The position numbers and the translations under genes were made by a program. Shown here in pieces: positions 25,349-34,876 of a stretch of DNA of 64,000 nucleotides (positions within the stretch are counted from its first letter, which is position 1; every line of letters begins with the position of its first letter). This stretch comes from Haoranjiania flava (GTDB taxonomy: Bacteria > Bacteroidota > Bacteroidia > Chitinophagales > Chitinophagaceae), in assembly GCF_025631005.1 (NCBI RefSeq), contig NZ_JAOTPL010000016.1:1-64000 (forward strand). The letters are read 5' to 3'. The notes under the pieces are model-generated. The model was given only the letters and a program-made list of their open reading frames with translations, ran no database searches and had not been told where the DNA came from.

Positions 25349-27834
25349 ACAGGGTTTGCGCTTTGTTTCTTTTGCCGCAGGAAAATATAAACAACTGCTG
25401 CAGCCATCACCAGTAACAGGAGTACATTACAGATCACTACCAGCATGTTGCCTGTTTTTATAGACTGCGGTTCAAATTTAAACAATATTTCGTGTTCTCC
25501 CGCAGGCACTGCAATGCCGCGCAGCACATAGTTTACCTTTACATAATCCGTTTTTTTGCCGTCTATGTATGCGTTCCACCCGGCAGGGTAGTACACTTCG
25601 CTCAGTACGGCAAACTGGTTTGTTTTTGCGGATGTTTTGTACCTGATCTCGTCGTTGCTATAGCTGCTAAGCTGTATAGTTGCCCCGCTGTCAAACGCTG
25701 GCGCAGCGCCGGTTGCAGCTTTGAACGACTCCTGTACAAAGGCTGTATCCGCCGGGTTAAATTTATTAAGCGCATTCATTTCGGCTGCAGCGTTGGGTAC
25801 AAACTGCACGTGTTTTACAAACCATGCAGCGCCTAATGCCTCAGGGTTGGTGATGATATTGCCATCCTGGCCTACAATGTATTTGGTATCGAGCATATTG
25901 AGCACGCCGGGATTGATGGCCGTGGATAATTGTCCCTGTATGAGATCCTGGTAAATGCTTAGTTTTGCCGGGTGATAACCACCAATAGAGCGGTGATGAT
26001 AAGAAGTGATGGCATCCTGGAAAGGATCTCCATTGGCGAGATTGAGTATACGGAAATGCGGGTCCTTGTCCTGCAGTATCTGCTGATCATAAGGCTTTGG
26101 CGCAAATGCCTGCGTTTCCAGGTCTTCGGGTGTCATGAAGTTTTCAGCGCCCATGTATTTTTTACCTGCAGCAACCAGATCAATGGTATTGGTTAGTGTA
26201 AGCAGGATCAATAAAACCGAGGCCTTTAATTTATCTTTCATAAATAAATAAAGCACGCCGAGTATCAGCGCTGAGAAAAGTACCACCCTTAGAATACCGC
26301 TAAAGAACATAGCTTTCCTTTCACTCTTCAAAGCGTTGATCACTGCGGATCCCAGCGCTTCGCCGCCGGCTTGCGGGTTGGCAAACATCTGTCTTAATTG
26401 ATCATCCAGCATAGAGCTGTAATCATTTACCAGGTATACCAGCAACAGGAACAATACAGTGGCGCCCAAAGTATAGGAAATTGTTTTGAAATTTTTCTGA
26501 ATAAAGGCTCTTGCATCTGTTTCTTTATTAAAAAACAATGTTTGCAAGCTGATGCCGGCCATCAACGGCAGCAATAACTGTGGTATTACCAACGCCATGG
26601 ACGGCGCACGGAATTTGTTGTACAGCGGCAGTAGGTTGAATAAGGTATCATTCAGGCCAAAGTATTTTCCCCAGGAAAGTATAATGCCCAGTGCGGTAGC
26701 AGCCAGTATCCACCAGCGGTGTTTTCTGGCAACAACAAAGCCAATAAGGGCAAGCAGCGCTATGATGGTGCCAATATATACCGGCCCGGATGTGCTTTCC
26801 AGCCCGCCCCAGTATTGCGGCAGCATTTGTGTAAGCTGGCTCACGCCCTGGGGAGGTATGCCCGTGTTGGAAAGCTTTTCTGCAAACTTTTCATTTTCTG
26901 CAAACGTGTTGGATGAGCTTCCGCCAAATGCAGCAGGCATCATCATCTGCAGGGGCTCTGTTTTGTACATGCTCCACATGAATGCATAAGAGTTGTCTAA
27001 TCCTTTGGTATGTGCTATTTCTTTAGCAGCGCCGGTTTCCCGGTTTATTTCCAGCGCCTTGCCGCCGCGCATGGTGTATTTAGCGTATTCCGCGGTAGAT
27101 AAAAGCACGGTGGCCATGTTACCAATGCCGATGCCGCCTGCTACCAGTGAAAGCCCAAGCGCAAGGATCATATGTTTATATTGTCCTGTCTGTATCCAGT
27201 GAATGATGTAGGCTACCGTCATGACCAGTATTACCAGTAAAAGATAATAGGTGATCTGAATGTGGTTGGCGCGCATTTCCAGCGTGGCAAAAAAAGCAGT
27301 AACCGCAAAGCCAATGATGTATTTTCTTTTAAAAAGCAGCAATATACCGGCCAGCAATGCAGGCATCAGCGCAATGGCCAGAAATTTTGTTTCATGTCCT
27401 GCAACTGAAATTACCGGGTTGTACGTGCAGTATGCAAACGCAATGCTGGTAAGTATCCTGATGATGTTATTGAATTTAAAAACTACAGTGAGGATGTAGA
27501 AACATACAGATGCCAGGAAGAAAAAAGACGCCGGGTTGGGCAGGCCTAAAGTAAGCATTTTGACAAAGTCGGGAATAAATTCCGCGCTGAGTACTGCTGT
27601 CTGGTAGTTAGGTGTACCGCTGAACAGGTGCGTGTTCCAAAGCGGGAAGTGGCCATGTTGCGCTTTGTAATTAAAGGCATCCTGTGCCATTCCTTTCCAG
27701 TGAATGATATCGGGCTGGGAGAGCACCTGGCCGCTGAGTGCAGGATAACAAAAAATTACGGCAAGTATTAAAAAAACAGCGATGGCAATTGCATGCGGCA
27801 ACACATCTCTTTTCCAGTCAAAATTTTTGAACAT
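25345..27834 (-). CDS. YfhO-family multi-pass membrane protein
   Basis: This 829-residue protein has about twelve hydrophobic segments in the first 550 residues, a large periplasmic domain and a last helix near the C-terminus. The GT-C-like layout, the sequence around QPDIIHWKGMAQDA and the C-terminal YYPAGWNAYIDGKKTDYVKVNYVLRG match the YfhO family, known for glycosylating wall polymers in Bacillus; in Bacteroidota the substrate is unknown. Cotranscribed with the GT4 gene. Confidence 0.88.
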   Translation of the reverse strand: MFKNFDWKRDVLPHAIAIAVFLILAVIFCYPALSGQVLSQPDIIHWKGMAQDAFNYKAQHGHFPLWNTHLFSGTPNYQTAVLSAEFIPDFVKMLTLGLPNPASFFFLASVCFYILTVVFKFNNIIRILTSIAFAYCTYNPVISVAGHETKFLAIALMPALLAGILLLFKRKYIIGFAVTAFFATLEMRANHIQITYYLLLVILVMTVAYIIHWIQTGQYKHMILALGLSLVAGGIGIGNMATVLLSTAEYAKYTMRGGKALEINRETGAAKEIAHTKGLDNSYAFMWSMYKTEPLQMMMPAAFGGSSSNTFAENEKFAEKLSNTGIPPQGVSQLTQMLPQYWGGLESTSGPVYIGTIIALLALIGFVVARKHRWWILAATALGIILSWGKYFGLNDTLFNLLPLYNKFRAPSMALVIPQLLLPLMAGISLQTLFFNKETDARAFIQKNFKTISYTLGATVLFLLLVYLVNDYSSMLDDQLRQMFANPQAGGEALGSAVINALKSERKAMFFSGILRVVLFSALILGVLYLFMKDKLKASVLLILLTLTNTIDLVAAGKKYMGAENFMTPEDLETQAFAPKPYDQQILQDKDPHFRILNLANGDPFQDAITSYHHRSIGGYHPAKLSIYQDLIQGQLSTAINPGVLNMLDTKYIVGQDGNIITNPEALGAAWFVKHVQFVPNAAAEMNALNKFNPADTAFVQESFKAATGAAPAFDSGATIQLSSYSNDEIRYKTSAKTNQFAVLSEVYYPAGWNAYIDGKKTDYVKVNYVLRGIAVPAGEHEILFKFEPQSIKTGNMLVVICNVLLLLVMAAAVVYIFLRQKKQSANPV

Positions 27835-27870
27835 CTTTGTATGTAATGGTTGGTGATAGTAAACTATGGT

Positions 27871-29178
27871 TTATTTTTTCCTGAAGAATATTCTCACCGG
27901 CACGCCCGTAAAGTCAAACTTTGTGCGCAGCTGATTTTCCAGGTAATTTTTATAAGGCATTTTTATATCGTCCGGATAGTTGGTAAAGAAAGCAAACGAG
28001 GGCACGTGCGTAGGCAGTTGGGTTACAAACTTGATCTTTACCGTATTACCGCGCACAACCGGTGCTTGGTAAGCTTCAATGGCTTTGAGCATTACTTCGT
28101 TCAGGCGGCTGGTAGGAATCTTTTTTTGTTTGTTCTCATATACTTGCAGCGCCGTTTCTATACCTTTGAATATCCTTGTTTTTTCGAGTGCCGAAATAAA
28201 GATTACCGGCACATCATTAAACGGCGCCAGTCTTTTCTTTAAGTCTTTTTCATAATCCCGGGAAGTGTTGGTTTCCTTATTTTCTATCAGGTCCCATTTG
28301 TTTACCAGCACCACCAATCCTTTACCTTTTCTTGCTGCCAGTGAATAGATGTTGATGTCCTGGGCCGTAATACCTTTTTCGGCATCAATCAGCAGCATGC
28401 ATACATCGGCCTCATCCATTGCTTTGATCGCACGGATTACCGAGTAAAATTCCAGGTCGTCTTTTTCTTTGTTTTTCTTACGGATCCCCGCTGTGTCTAT
28501 CAGTATAAATTCTTTTTGGAAAAGCTTGTAATGCGTATGGATCGTATCTCTGGTAGTGCCTGCAATGTCACTTACGATTGTTCTTTCCTGGTTGGTAAGT
28601 GCGTTGAGCAGAGAAGATTTGCCCACATTAGGCTGCCCGATGATGGCAATTTTGGGTAATTCGTTTTCTTCCGGTTCTGTCTCCTGAGGTATAAGTTCAG
28701 TAATGGCATCCAGCAGTTCGCCGCTGCCGCTGCCCGTCATGCTGCTGATAAAAAATACATTTTCAAAGCCGAAAGTGTAAAACTCCGAAGCTTCCAGCAT
28801 ACGGTTATTGTTATCTACCTTGTTTACAGCCATGAACACCGGCTTTTTTATTTTGCGCAGCATATTTGCCATGGATGTATCCAGGTCGGTAACGCCTGTT
28901 GCGGCATCAGTCATGAATATTACAGCGTCTGCCTCGTCAATAGCAATGACTACCTGCTTGGCAATTTCTTTTTCAAACACATCATCGCTGTCTGCCACAA
29001 AGCCGCCGGTATCTATCACGTTGAAGTATTTTCCGTTCCAGTCTGTAACACCGTACTGCCGGTCGCGTGTAACGCCGCTGACGTCGTCTACGATGGCTTT
29101 GCGTTGCTGCAGCAACCGGTTGAAGAATGTGCTTTTCCCTACGTTGGGCCTTCCTACTATCGCTACTGTAAAACTCAT
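27871..29178 (-). CDS. der: Ribosome biogenesis GTPase Der (EngA)
   Basis: This 435-residue protein has two tandem GTPase domains (GRPNVGKST near residue 8, DTGG, NKVD; and GQPNVGKSS near 180, DTAGIRKK, NKWD) and a C-terminal KH-like domain. It acts in 50S subunit assembly. It lies 56 bp after era on the same strand, a common GTPase pairing in this phylum. Confidence 0.96.
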   Translation of the reverse strand: MSFTVAIVGRPNVGKSTFFNRLLQQRKAIVDDVSGVTRDRQYGVTDWNGKYFNVIDTGGFVADSDDVFEKEIAKQVVIAIDEADAVIFMTDAATGVTDLDTSMANMLRKIKKPVFMAVNKVDNNNRMLEASEFYTFGFENVFFISSMTGSGSGELLDAITELIPQETEPEENELPKIAIIGQPNVGKSSLLNALTNQERTIVSDIAGTTRDTIHTHYKLFQKEFILIDTAGIRKKNKEKDDLEFYSVIRAIKAMDEADVCMLLIDAEKGITAQDINIYSLAARKGKGLVVLVNKWDLIENKETNTSRDYEKDLKKRLAPFNDVPVIFISALEKTRIFKGIETALQVYENKQKKIPTSRLNEVMLKAIEAYQAPVVRGNTVKIKFVTQLPTHVPSFAFFTNYPDDIKMPYKNYLENQLRTKFDFTGVPVRIFFRKK

Positions 29179-29234
29179 TTATTTAATTTAGCCTGATGTG
29201 ATTTGCAATCTGCAATTTATAATTTGTATCTGCA

Positions 29235-30107
29235 TTAAAAATAGCCGTACTCTCTTAACTGTGCATCATTGTCTCGCCACTTAGGGCGCACTTTTATAAA
29301 CAGCTCCAGGAATACTTTACTATCCAAAAATTTCTCAATGTCTTCTCTCGCCAAAGTTCCTATTTTTTTTATCATTTTGCCGCCCTCGCCGATTAAAATT
29401 CCTTTCTGGGTTTCCCGTTGTACAATTATATCGGCCTGGATTTTTATGAGCGTTGTCTTCTCTTTAAAAGCATTGACCATTACAGCGGTATGGTAGGGTA
29501 TCTCATCGCCGAAGAGTTCGAATATTTTTTCGCGTATGATTTCTCCTACAAAAAATTTGGTGGGCAGGTCAGTAAGGTCTTCTTCGTTGTAAAACGGAAA
29601 ACCTTCTGGAAGCAGTTCCAGGATAGCATCCAACAGTTCATGCAGGTTGCCCTGCTGTAAGGCGGAGATCACTACCAGTTTTTTGCAATATGGTTTATTT
29701 GAAAAATAGGCTTTGGCTTCCTCAACCTTTTGCTTGTTGCTCTTGTCAACTTTGTTCAAAACCACAATACACGGCACTTTCAGCCTGAGCGCTTCAAATA
29801 TTTGATTGTTTTCTTCCCAGTTGTCATTTACGTCTACCATCAGCAATGCTACGTCTGCATCTTCCAGGGCGCTTTTTACGGACTGCATCATGCGTTCGTG
29901 CAGTTTGTACTTTGGCTCAATAATGCCCGGTGTGTCGGAAAAAACTATCTGGTACTGGTCTTTGGCATTCAGGAAACCTTTTATACGGTGCCTTGTTGTT
30001 TGTACTTTGGGCGAAATTATGGCCAGTTTTTCTCCCAGCAACGCATTCAGCAGGGTGCTCTTTCCAGCATTTGGTTTACCAAAAATATTTACAAAACCGG
30101 TTTTCAT
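29235..30107 (-). CDS. era: GTPase Era
   Basis: A 290-residue GTPase that binds the 3' end of 16S rRNA and helps 30S maturation. G1 is GKPNAGKST (residues 10-18), then DTPGIIEP, NKVDKSNK and a C-terminal KH domain with GEGGKMIKKIGTLAREDIE. A family B hairpin array lies upstream, beyond about 310 bp. Confidence 0.96.
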   Translation of the reverse strand: MKTGFVNIFGKPNAGKSTLLNALLGEKLAIISPKVQTTRHRIKGFLNAKDQYQIVFSDTPGIIEPKYKLHERMMQSVKSALEDADVALLMVDVNDNWEENNQIFEALRLKVPCIVVLNKVDKSNKQKVEEAKAYFSNKPYCKKLVVISALQQGNLHELLDAILELLPEGFPFYNEEDLTDLPTKFFVGEIIREKIFELFGDEIPYHTAVMVNAFKEKTTLIKIQADIIVQRETQKGILIGEGGKMIKKIGTLAREDIEKFLDSKVFLELFIKVRPKWRDNDAQLREYGYF

Positions 30108-30419
30108 AGTCAGCCAAAAATAAACAGTTAAATGCTAAAAGCAAAAGAAAGTTTTATTGGCTGCAATCTCACGTCATCCCTGCCTTGCTTCTTGCAGAGA
30201 CCGGAGCACCACTTCACTCATTATACGGCAAAGTTGCACTTAGAGCACTGCTTGAATCGGGCGCCGCCTGTCAGTGACAGCAAGTAGTGCACGGAAGGTG
30301 ACTGATTCGCCCGAAGAAGTATGTTTTCTTAGCGTGATTACAGCAAAGCAATTGTTTGTCATGCAAATTGCTTCCCGTTAGCGCCCACGCGTAGGTCACC
30401 TCTTCAGGCAGACTACACT
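30108..30419. other. Intergenic region upstream of era
   Basis: No gene is recognisable in these 312 bp. It holds the era promoter on the minus strand (no exact TAnnTTTG seen; TTCTTTTG lies close to the start) and GC-richer sequence leading into the family B element. Confidence 0.4.
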
Positions 30420-31802
30420 GTTTTGATTCTTTTGCGGCAATGGGAAAAGGTGAACACTTGATAAGGCGCAAAGGTTAATCACCAAGAATGGCTCTATTTT
30501 TTTAAGAACTGTTACAGAGTAGCATTACGGGCACAAGCGGACGCTTGCGCCAGTGTAGAGTTGTCAGAGGAAAATACCTGATACGGCATCAAAATATATT
30601 TTATTTGCCAACGCTATTCGACATTTGCAATGTCGAATAGGCTATCCGGAGATTTGAAATCTCCCGATAGGCCTCGTGCTTGCAAATCATGAGGAGCAAG
30701 ATTAATCACCAAGAATGGTTCTATTTTTTCCAAGAACTGTTACACAATAGCATTACGGGCACAAGCGGACGCTTGCGCCAGTGTAGGGGCTGTCAGGTGA
30801 AAACACCTGACACGGCATCAAAATATATTATATTTCCTGGCGCTATTCGACATTTGCAATGTCGAATAGGCTATCCGGAGATTTGAAATCTCCCGATAGG
30901 CCTCGTGCTTGCAAATAATAAAGAGCAAAGTTAATCACCAAGAATGTCTCTATTTTTTCAAGAACTGTTACAGAATAGCATTACGGGCACAAGCGGACGC
31001 TTGCGCCAGTGTAGAGCTGTCAGGTGAAAATACCTGACATGGCACAAAGGTTAATCACCAAGAATGAGCTCTATTTTTCAAGAACTGTTACAGGATAGCA
31101 TTACGGGCACAAGCGGATGCTTGCGCCAGTCAAGAGATGTCAGGTGAAAACACCTGACACGGCATAAAAAAGTTAATCACCAAGAATGGGCTCTATTTTG
31201 TTTCAAGACTGTTACAGAATAGCATTACGGACACAAGCGGATGCTTGCGCCAGTCAAGAGATGTCAGGTGAAAACACCTGACACGGCACAAAGGTTAATC
31301 ACCAAGAATGAACTCTATTTTTCAAAAACTGTTACAGAATAGCATTACGGTCACAAGCGGATGCTTGCGGCAGTCAAGAGATGTCAGGTGAAAACACCTG
31401 ACACGGCACAAAGGTTAATCACCAAGAATGGGCTCTATTTTGTTTCAAGACTGTTACAGAATAGCATTACGGACACAAGCGGATGCTTGCGCCAGTCAAG
31501 AAAACACTTGACAAGGCGCAAAGGTTAATCACCAAGAATGGCTCTATTTTTTCAAGAACTGTTACAGACTAGCATTACGGTCACAAGCGGACGCTTGCGC
31601 CAGAGTAGAGTTGTCAGGTGAAACACCTGGCACGGCACAAAGATTAATCACCAAGAATGATCTCTATTTTTTCAAGAACTGTTACAGAATAGCATTACGG
31701 GCACAAGCGGACGCTTGCGCAAGTGTAGAGCTGTCAGGTGAAAACACCTGACACGGCATAAGGTTTACACAACTCCGTACTTCCTCGAAGCGGAGGAATA
31801 TT
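30420..31802 (+). repeat. Family B hairpin minisatellite, nine units
   Basis: Nine direct units start at TTAATCACCAAG: 30475, 30702, 30931, 31051, 31173, 31295, 31415, 31525 and 31644. Most are 110-122 bp; the first two are 227 and 229 bp because each ends with a further segment of about 108 bp. Every unit has CAAGCGGACGCTTG (a 6 bp hairpin) or a variant; most then have GTCAGGTG-AAAA-CACCTGAC, which drifts through G-T wobbles, but the unit at 31415 keeps only the 3' arm. The long segment adds two strong hairpins, CTATTCGACATT-TGC-AATGTCGAATAG and GGAGATTT-G-AAATCTCC. The flanks, GTTTTGATTCTTTTGCGGCA before and CAACTCCGTACTTCCTCGAA after, recur inverted at 39489-39868. No unit encodes a credible protein. 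Confidence 0.92.
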
Positions 31803-32053
31803 AAACATCTGGCCACAACTTATATCAGCGACACAACCTCTTACCTCTCACATTTCACCATTCACCATTCAAATCTGAGATCCCTAAACCTCGAAGATCA
31901 GCCGGGAAGAACATCAAAGAGTTTGCTGTAAAATTTTATAAATAATAAAAAAAGACGTAATTTTGCAAACCAATTTTACCCGTAAGGTCAAAACAAGTTT
32001 TCCGGGAGGTTCCGGGAACACCAGCAGGGTGTAATCTTAAAAGATTATTTAAA
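31803..32053 (+). promoter_or_regulatory. Leader region of rpmI-rplT, with -7 element TAATTTTG at 31958-31965
   Basis: TAATTTTG fits TAnnTTTG; the -33 position is T-rich but not TTTG. The transcript would carry a leader of about 80 nt containing TTTTCCGGGAGGTTCCGGGA, which could fold locally. In many bacteria this operon is autoregulated by L20 binding its leader; that is inference here. The CATTCAC heptamer repeat at about 31849-31873 lies upstream. Confidence 0.4.
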
Positions 32054-32251
32054 ATGCCAAAAGTAAAAACAAACTCCAGTGCAAAGAAGCGCTTCAGAGT
32101 TACCGCCAGCGGTGAGATCATGCACCAAAAACCGTTTAAACGTCACATCTTAACCAAGAAATCAAAAAAACGCAAAAGAGCTTTGAATATCCTGGGAAAA
32201 GTTTCTCCTTCTCACAAACCTTTCGTTTTACGTTTATTACGTTTAAAATAA
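32054..32251 (+). CDS. rpmI: 50S ribosomal protein L35
   Basis: A 65-residue basic protein with the L35 pattern: MPKVKTNSSAKKRFRVTASG at the N-terminus and KKSKKRKRALNILGKVS in the middle. It is cotranscribed with rplT, 49 bp downstream. infC, which usually precedes it, is not present upstream. Confidence 0.97.
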   Translation: MPKVKTNSSAKKRFRVTASGEIMHQKPFKRHILTKKSKKRKRALNILGKVSPSHKPFVLRLLRLK

Positions 32252-32300
32252 TCACCTATTGTTAATCATCAGCCGGTGCTGATCTAAAAATATTTAAATT

Positions 32301-32645
32301 ATGCCACGTTCAAAAAACTCCGTTGCTGCCAAAGCAAGAAGGAAAAATATATTAAAACAGGCCAAAGGTTTTTACGGCAAACGTAAAAACGTGTATACCG
32401 TAGCCAAAAACATTGTTGAAAAAGGTATGACCTACAGCTATGTAGGCCGTAAACTGAAAAAGAGAGAATACCGCCAGCTTTGGATTGCACGTATCAATGC
32501 AGGTGTGCGTGCAGAGGGTATTACTTACAGTGTTTTCATGGATAAATTAAACAAAGCAGGTATAGAAATCAACCGCAAAGTATTAGCTGATATGGCTATG
32601 AATGAGCCGGAAACTTTCAAAGCTTTGGTAGCTTCTGTAAAATAA
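32301..32645 (+). CDS. rplT: 50S ribosomal protein L20
   Basis: This 114-residue protein binds 23S rRNA early in 50S assembly. It contains ARRKNILKQAKGFYGKRKNV (about 12-31) and REYRQLWIARINAGVR, the diagnostic L20 blocks. An intrinsic terminator follows. Confidence 0.97.
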   Translation: MPRSKNSVAAKARRKNILKQAKGFYGKRKNVYTVAKNIVEKGMTYSYVGRKLKKREYRQLWIARINAGVRAEGITYSVFMDKLNKAGIEINRKVLADMAMNEPETFKALVASVK

Positions 32646-32662
32646 GCTTTTACGACATACAT

Positions 32663-32697
32663 AAAAAAAACCGGAAATTTTATTTCCGGTTTTTTTT
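32663..32697. terminator. Bidirectional intrinsic terminator between rplT and pyk
   Basis: A perfect 16 bp inverted repeat: eight A then CCGGAAAT (32663-32678), loop TTT, then ATTTCCGG and eight T (32682-32697). The A-run and T-run let it work for rplT on the plus strand and pyk on the minus strand. Confidence 0.9.
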
Positions 32698-32715
32698 ATG
32701 TTTATAGCCAGCGTC

Positions 32716-34194
32716 TTATTCAACCCTGGTAATTTTGATCATGTTGGTGGGCAAATGTTTTGCGACCGGCGTAGATCCTGTGTTTACAACAATATCGCCG
32801 TTCTTGATAAACTTATGCCTTTTTAAAATAGTCAGCTGATCTTCAATGATCTCGTCAAGCCCTTCCTCATCATTATAATAAAAAGCTTTTACACCCCAGC
32901 TAAGGCCAAGCTGTGTAACCAAGGATTCTGTCTTGGTGAATATGAACAAGGGGCGTTTGGGACGGAAGCTGCTTAGGCAGAAAGCTGTGTACCCGCTTTG
33001 CGTCATACCAATGATTGCCTTTGCATGAATTTCAGATGCAATATTGCAGGCGCTGTAACAAAGTGCATCGCTGATTACCCTGTCTTCATGAGACTCAGGC
33101 CTGTTGTAGTAATATTCAGTATTTTCAACTTCAAGGATAATGTTTCTCATGGTTTCCACAACCAGCGCGGGGTGGTTACCCATGGCAGTTTCGCCACTCA
33201 GCATTACAGCGTCTGTTCCTTCCAAGACTGCATTGGCCACGTCTGTGATCTCGCTTCTATTGGGGCGCGTTCTTTCCATCATGCTCTCCATCATTTGTGT
33301 AGCTACGATCACAGGTTTAGATGCTATGAGGCACTGCCTGATGATACGCCTCTGCGTCATAGGTACTTTCTCAATAGGAAGCTCTACGCCGAGATCGCCT
33401 CTTGCCACCATGATGGCATCAGACTCTGCTATGATCTCATCAAGATATTTTAATGCTGAGGGCATTTCAATCTTAGCCATCACTTTTGTCTTAGACTTCT
33501 TTTTCCGGATCCGCTGCCTCAGCTCCATGATATCATTGGGATTTCTTACGAAAGACAAAGCCACCCAGTCTAATTTATGTTCGGTGATGAAGTCCAGGTC
33601 TTCTATATCTTTCTCGGTCATTGCAGGCAGGGAAATGTTGGTGTCAGGCAGGTTTACACCTTTTTTAGGAAGCAATGTGCCGCCGAAGTTAACACGCACT
33701 TTTACATCGCCGGTCTTGTGGTTCACTTCAGTTACCAGCACTTCAATTTTACCATCGTCGAGCAATATCTTTTCGCCAACCCTTACATCTTTGTGCAGGT
33801 CTGGGTAGGAGACATAAATTTTTTGCTTAGTGCCAACAACTTTTTCTCTGGAATTAAATACCAGTTCATCACCCGGCACAATGTTCAGGTGGCCGTTTTC
33901 CAGATCGCCTACTCTCAGCTTGGGCCCTTGCAGATCCGCCAGGATGGTGATGAAGGTGTTGTGTTCTTTATTTATCAGCCTGATATGGTTAATGATATCC
34001 AGCTTGCTCGCATGATCTCCATGAGAGAAGTTGAGACGGAATACATTTACGCCTGTTTTAACCAGTTCCAGCAGCTTGTCGTAGGTATCACAGGCAGGGC
34101 CTACGGTAGCTACGATCTTAGTTTTAGGAATGTCGAAAAGCGGCTTGGTATTTTCCGGCTCTTTATAATAATATTTTTCTACGTATTCTTTCAT
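32716..34194 (-). CDS. pyk: Pyruvate kinase
   Basis: This 492-residue glycolytic enzyme makes pyruvate and ATP from phosphoenolpyruvate. KIVATVGPA and FRLNFSHGDH are at the N-terminus, ADLQGPKLRVG follows, and the catalytic signature MAKIEMPSALKYLDEII plus MVARGDLGVELPIE lies in the middle; a C-terminal regulatory domain is present. The ATG at 34194 sits immediately after a six-unit family A array, in register with it. pfkA is upstream on the same strand. Confidence 0.96.
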   Translation of the reverse strand: MKEYVEKYYYKEPENTKPLFDIPKTKIVATVGPACDTYDKLLELVKTGVNVFRLNFSHGDHASKLDIINHIRLINKEHNTFITILADLQGPKLRVGDLENGHLNIVPGDELVFNSREKVVGTKQKIYVSYPDLHKDVRVGEKILLDDGKIEVLVTEVNHKTGDVKVRVNFGGTLLPKKGVNLPDTNISLPAMTEKDIEDLDFITEHKLDWVALSFVRNPNDIMELRQRIRKKKSKTKVMAKIEMPSALKYLDEIIAESDAIMVARGDLGVELPIEKVPMTQRRIIRQCLIASKPVIVATQMMESMMERTRPNRSEITDVANAVLEGTDAVMLSGETAMGNHPALVVETMRNIILEVENTEYYYNRPESHEDRVISDALCYSACNIASEIHAKAIIGMTQSGYTAFCLSSFRPKRPLFIFTKTESLVTQLGLSWGVKAFYYNDEEGLDEIIEDQLTILKRHKFIKNGDIVVNTGSTPVAKHLPTNMIKITRVE

Positions 34195-34776
34195 GTGTTA
34201 ATATTTAATTTTTCTGTTTGCCACACGGAATAACCAAAACCTTAATCTTTATTATCATCCTCGGTTGGTAAAGATTGCTAATCTTTATGGTTATTTCATG
34301 TGTGTATATTTATTTGTTTTTTAGTTGCCACATGGAATAACCAGCTTTTAGATTCAATACTCATTCCCGGTTGGTATAGATTCTTAATCTTTATGGTTAT
34401 TTCATGTGTGTATATTTTTATTTTTCTTTATGGCCACATGGAATAGCCTTTATTCATTTGCGGTTGGTATGCAATTTTGCTTATGGCTATTTCATCTGTG
34501 TGTATTTATTTGTTTTCCAGTTGTTGCATGGAATAACCTTTATTCATTAACAGTTGGTATGTAATTTTGCTTATGGCTATTTCATCTGTGTGTATTTATT
34601 TGTTTTCCAGTTGTCGCATGGAATAACCTTTATTCATTAACAGTTGGTTGTAATTTTGCTTATGGCTATTTCATCTGTGTATATTTAATTTTTTCTGTTT
34701 GCCACATGGAATAACCATTTCTTTAGATTAGTATTCATCCTCGGTTGGTCTATCCTGAGACCAGATACTTATTCAT
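34195..34776 (-). repeat. Family A tandem repeat, six units upstream of pyk
   Basis: Reading towards pyk, the units are 34776-34675 (102 bp, diverged), 34674-34586 (89), 34585-34496 (90), 34495-34406 (90), 34405-34300 (106) and 34299-34195 (105); the pyk ATG at 34194 is where a seventh would start. All but the first begin ATG-AAA-TAA or ATG-AAA-TAG. The short units lack part of the interior but keep the outer helix, the ACCAAC core and the A-rich tail. The pyk-proximal unit shares with the trpD-proximal unit the CCGTGTGGC arm and the AAATATTAACA tail. The segment 34777-34876, up to pfkA, has no unit and no gene. Confidence 0.9.
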
Positions 34777-34876
34777 AACATTTTTTTTCTTGTGCCACAA
34801 ACAGTTAGTTTATACTATGGTATATGTTTTTAATTTAGTAAAAAGCAGCCATAAACTTGCATTAGCATTGTCCTGG

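Noticed and set aside
30680..30886. 68-codon gene in family B
   Set aside because: It falls in repeat units and hairpins and is not conserved in frame between units.
30420..31802. CRISPR array
   Set aside because: Units are contiguous direct repeats of 110-229 bp with no unique spacers of constant length, and no cas genes are nearby.
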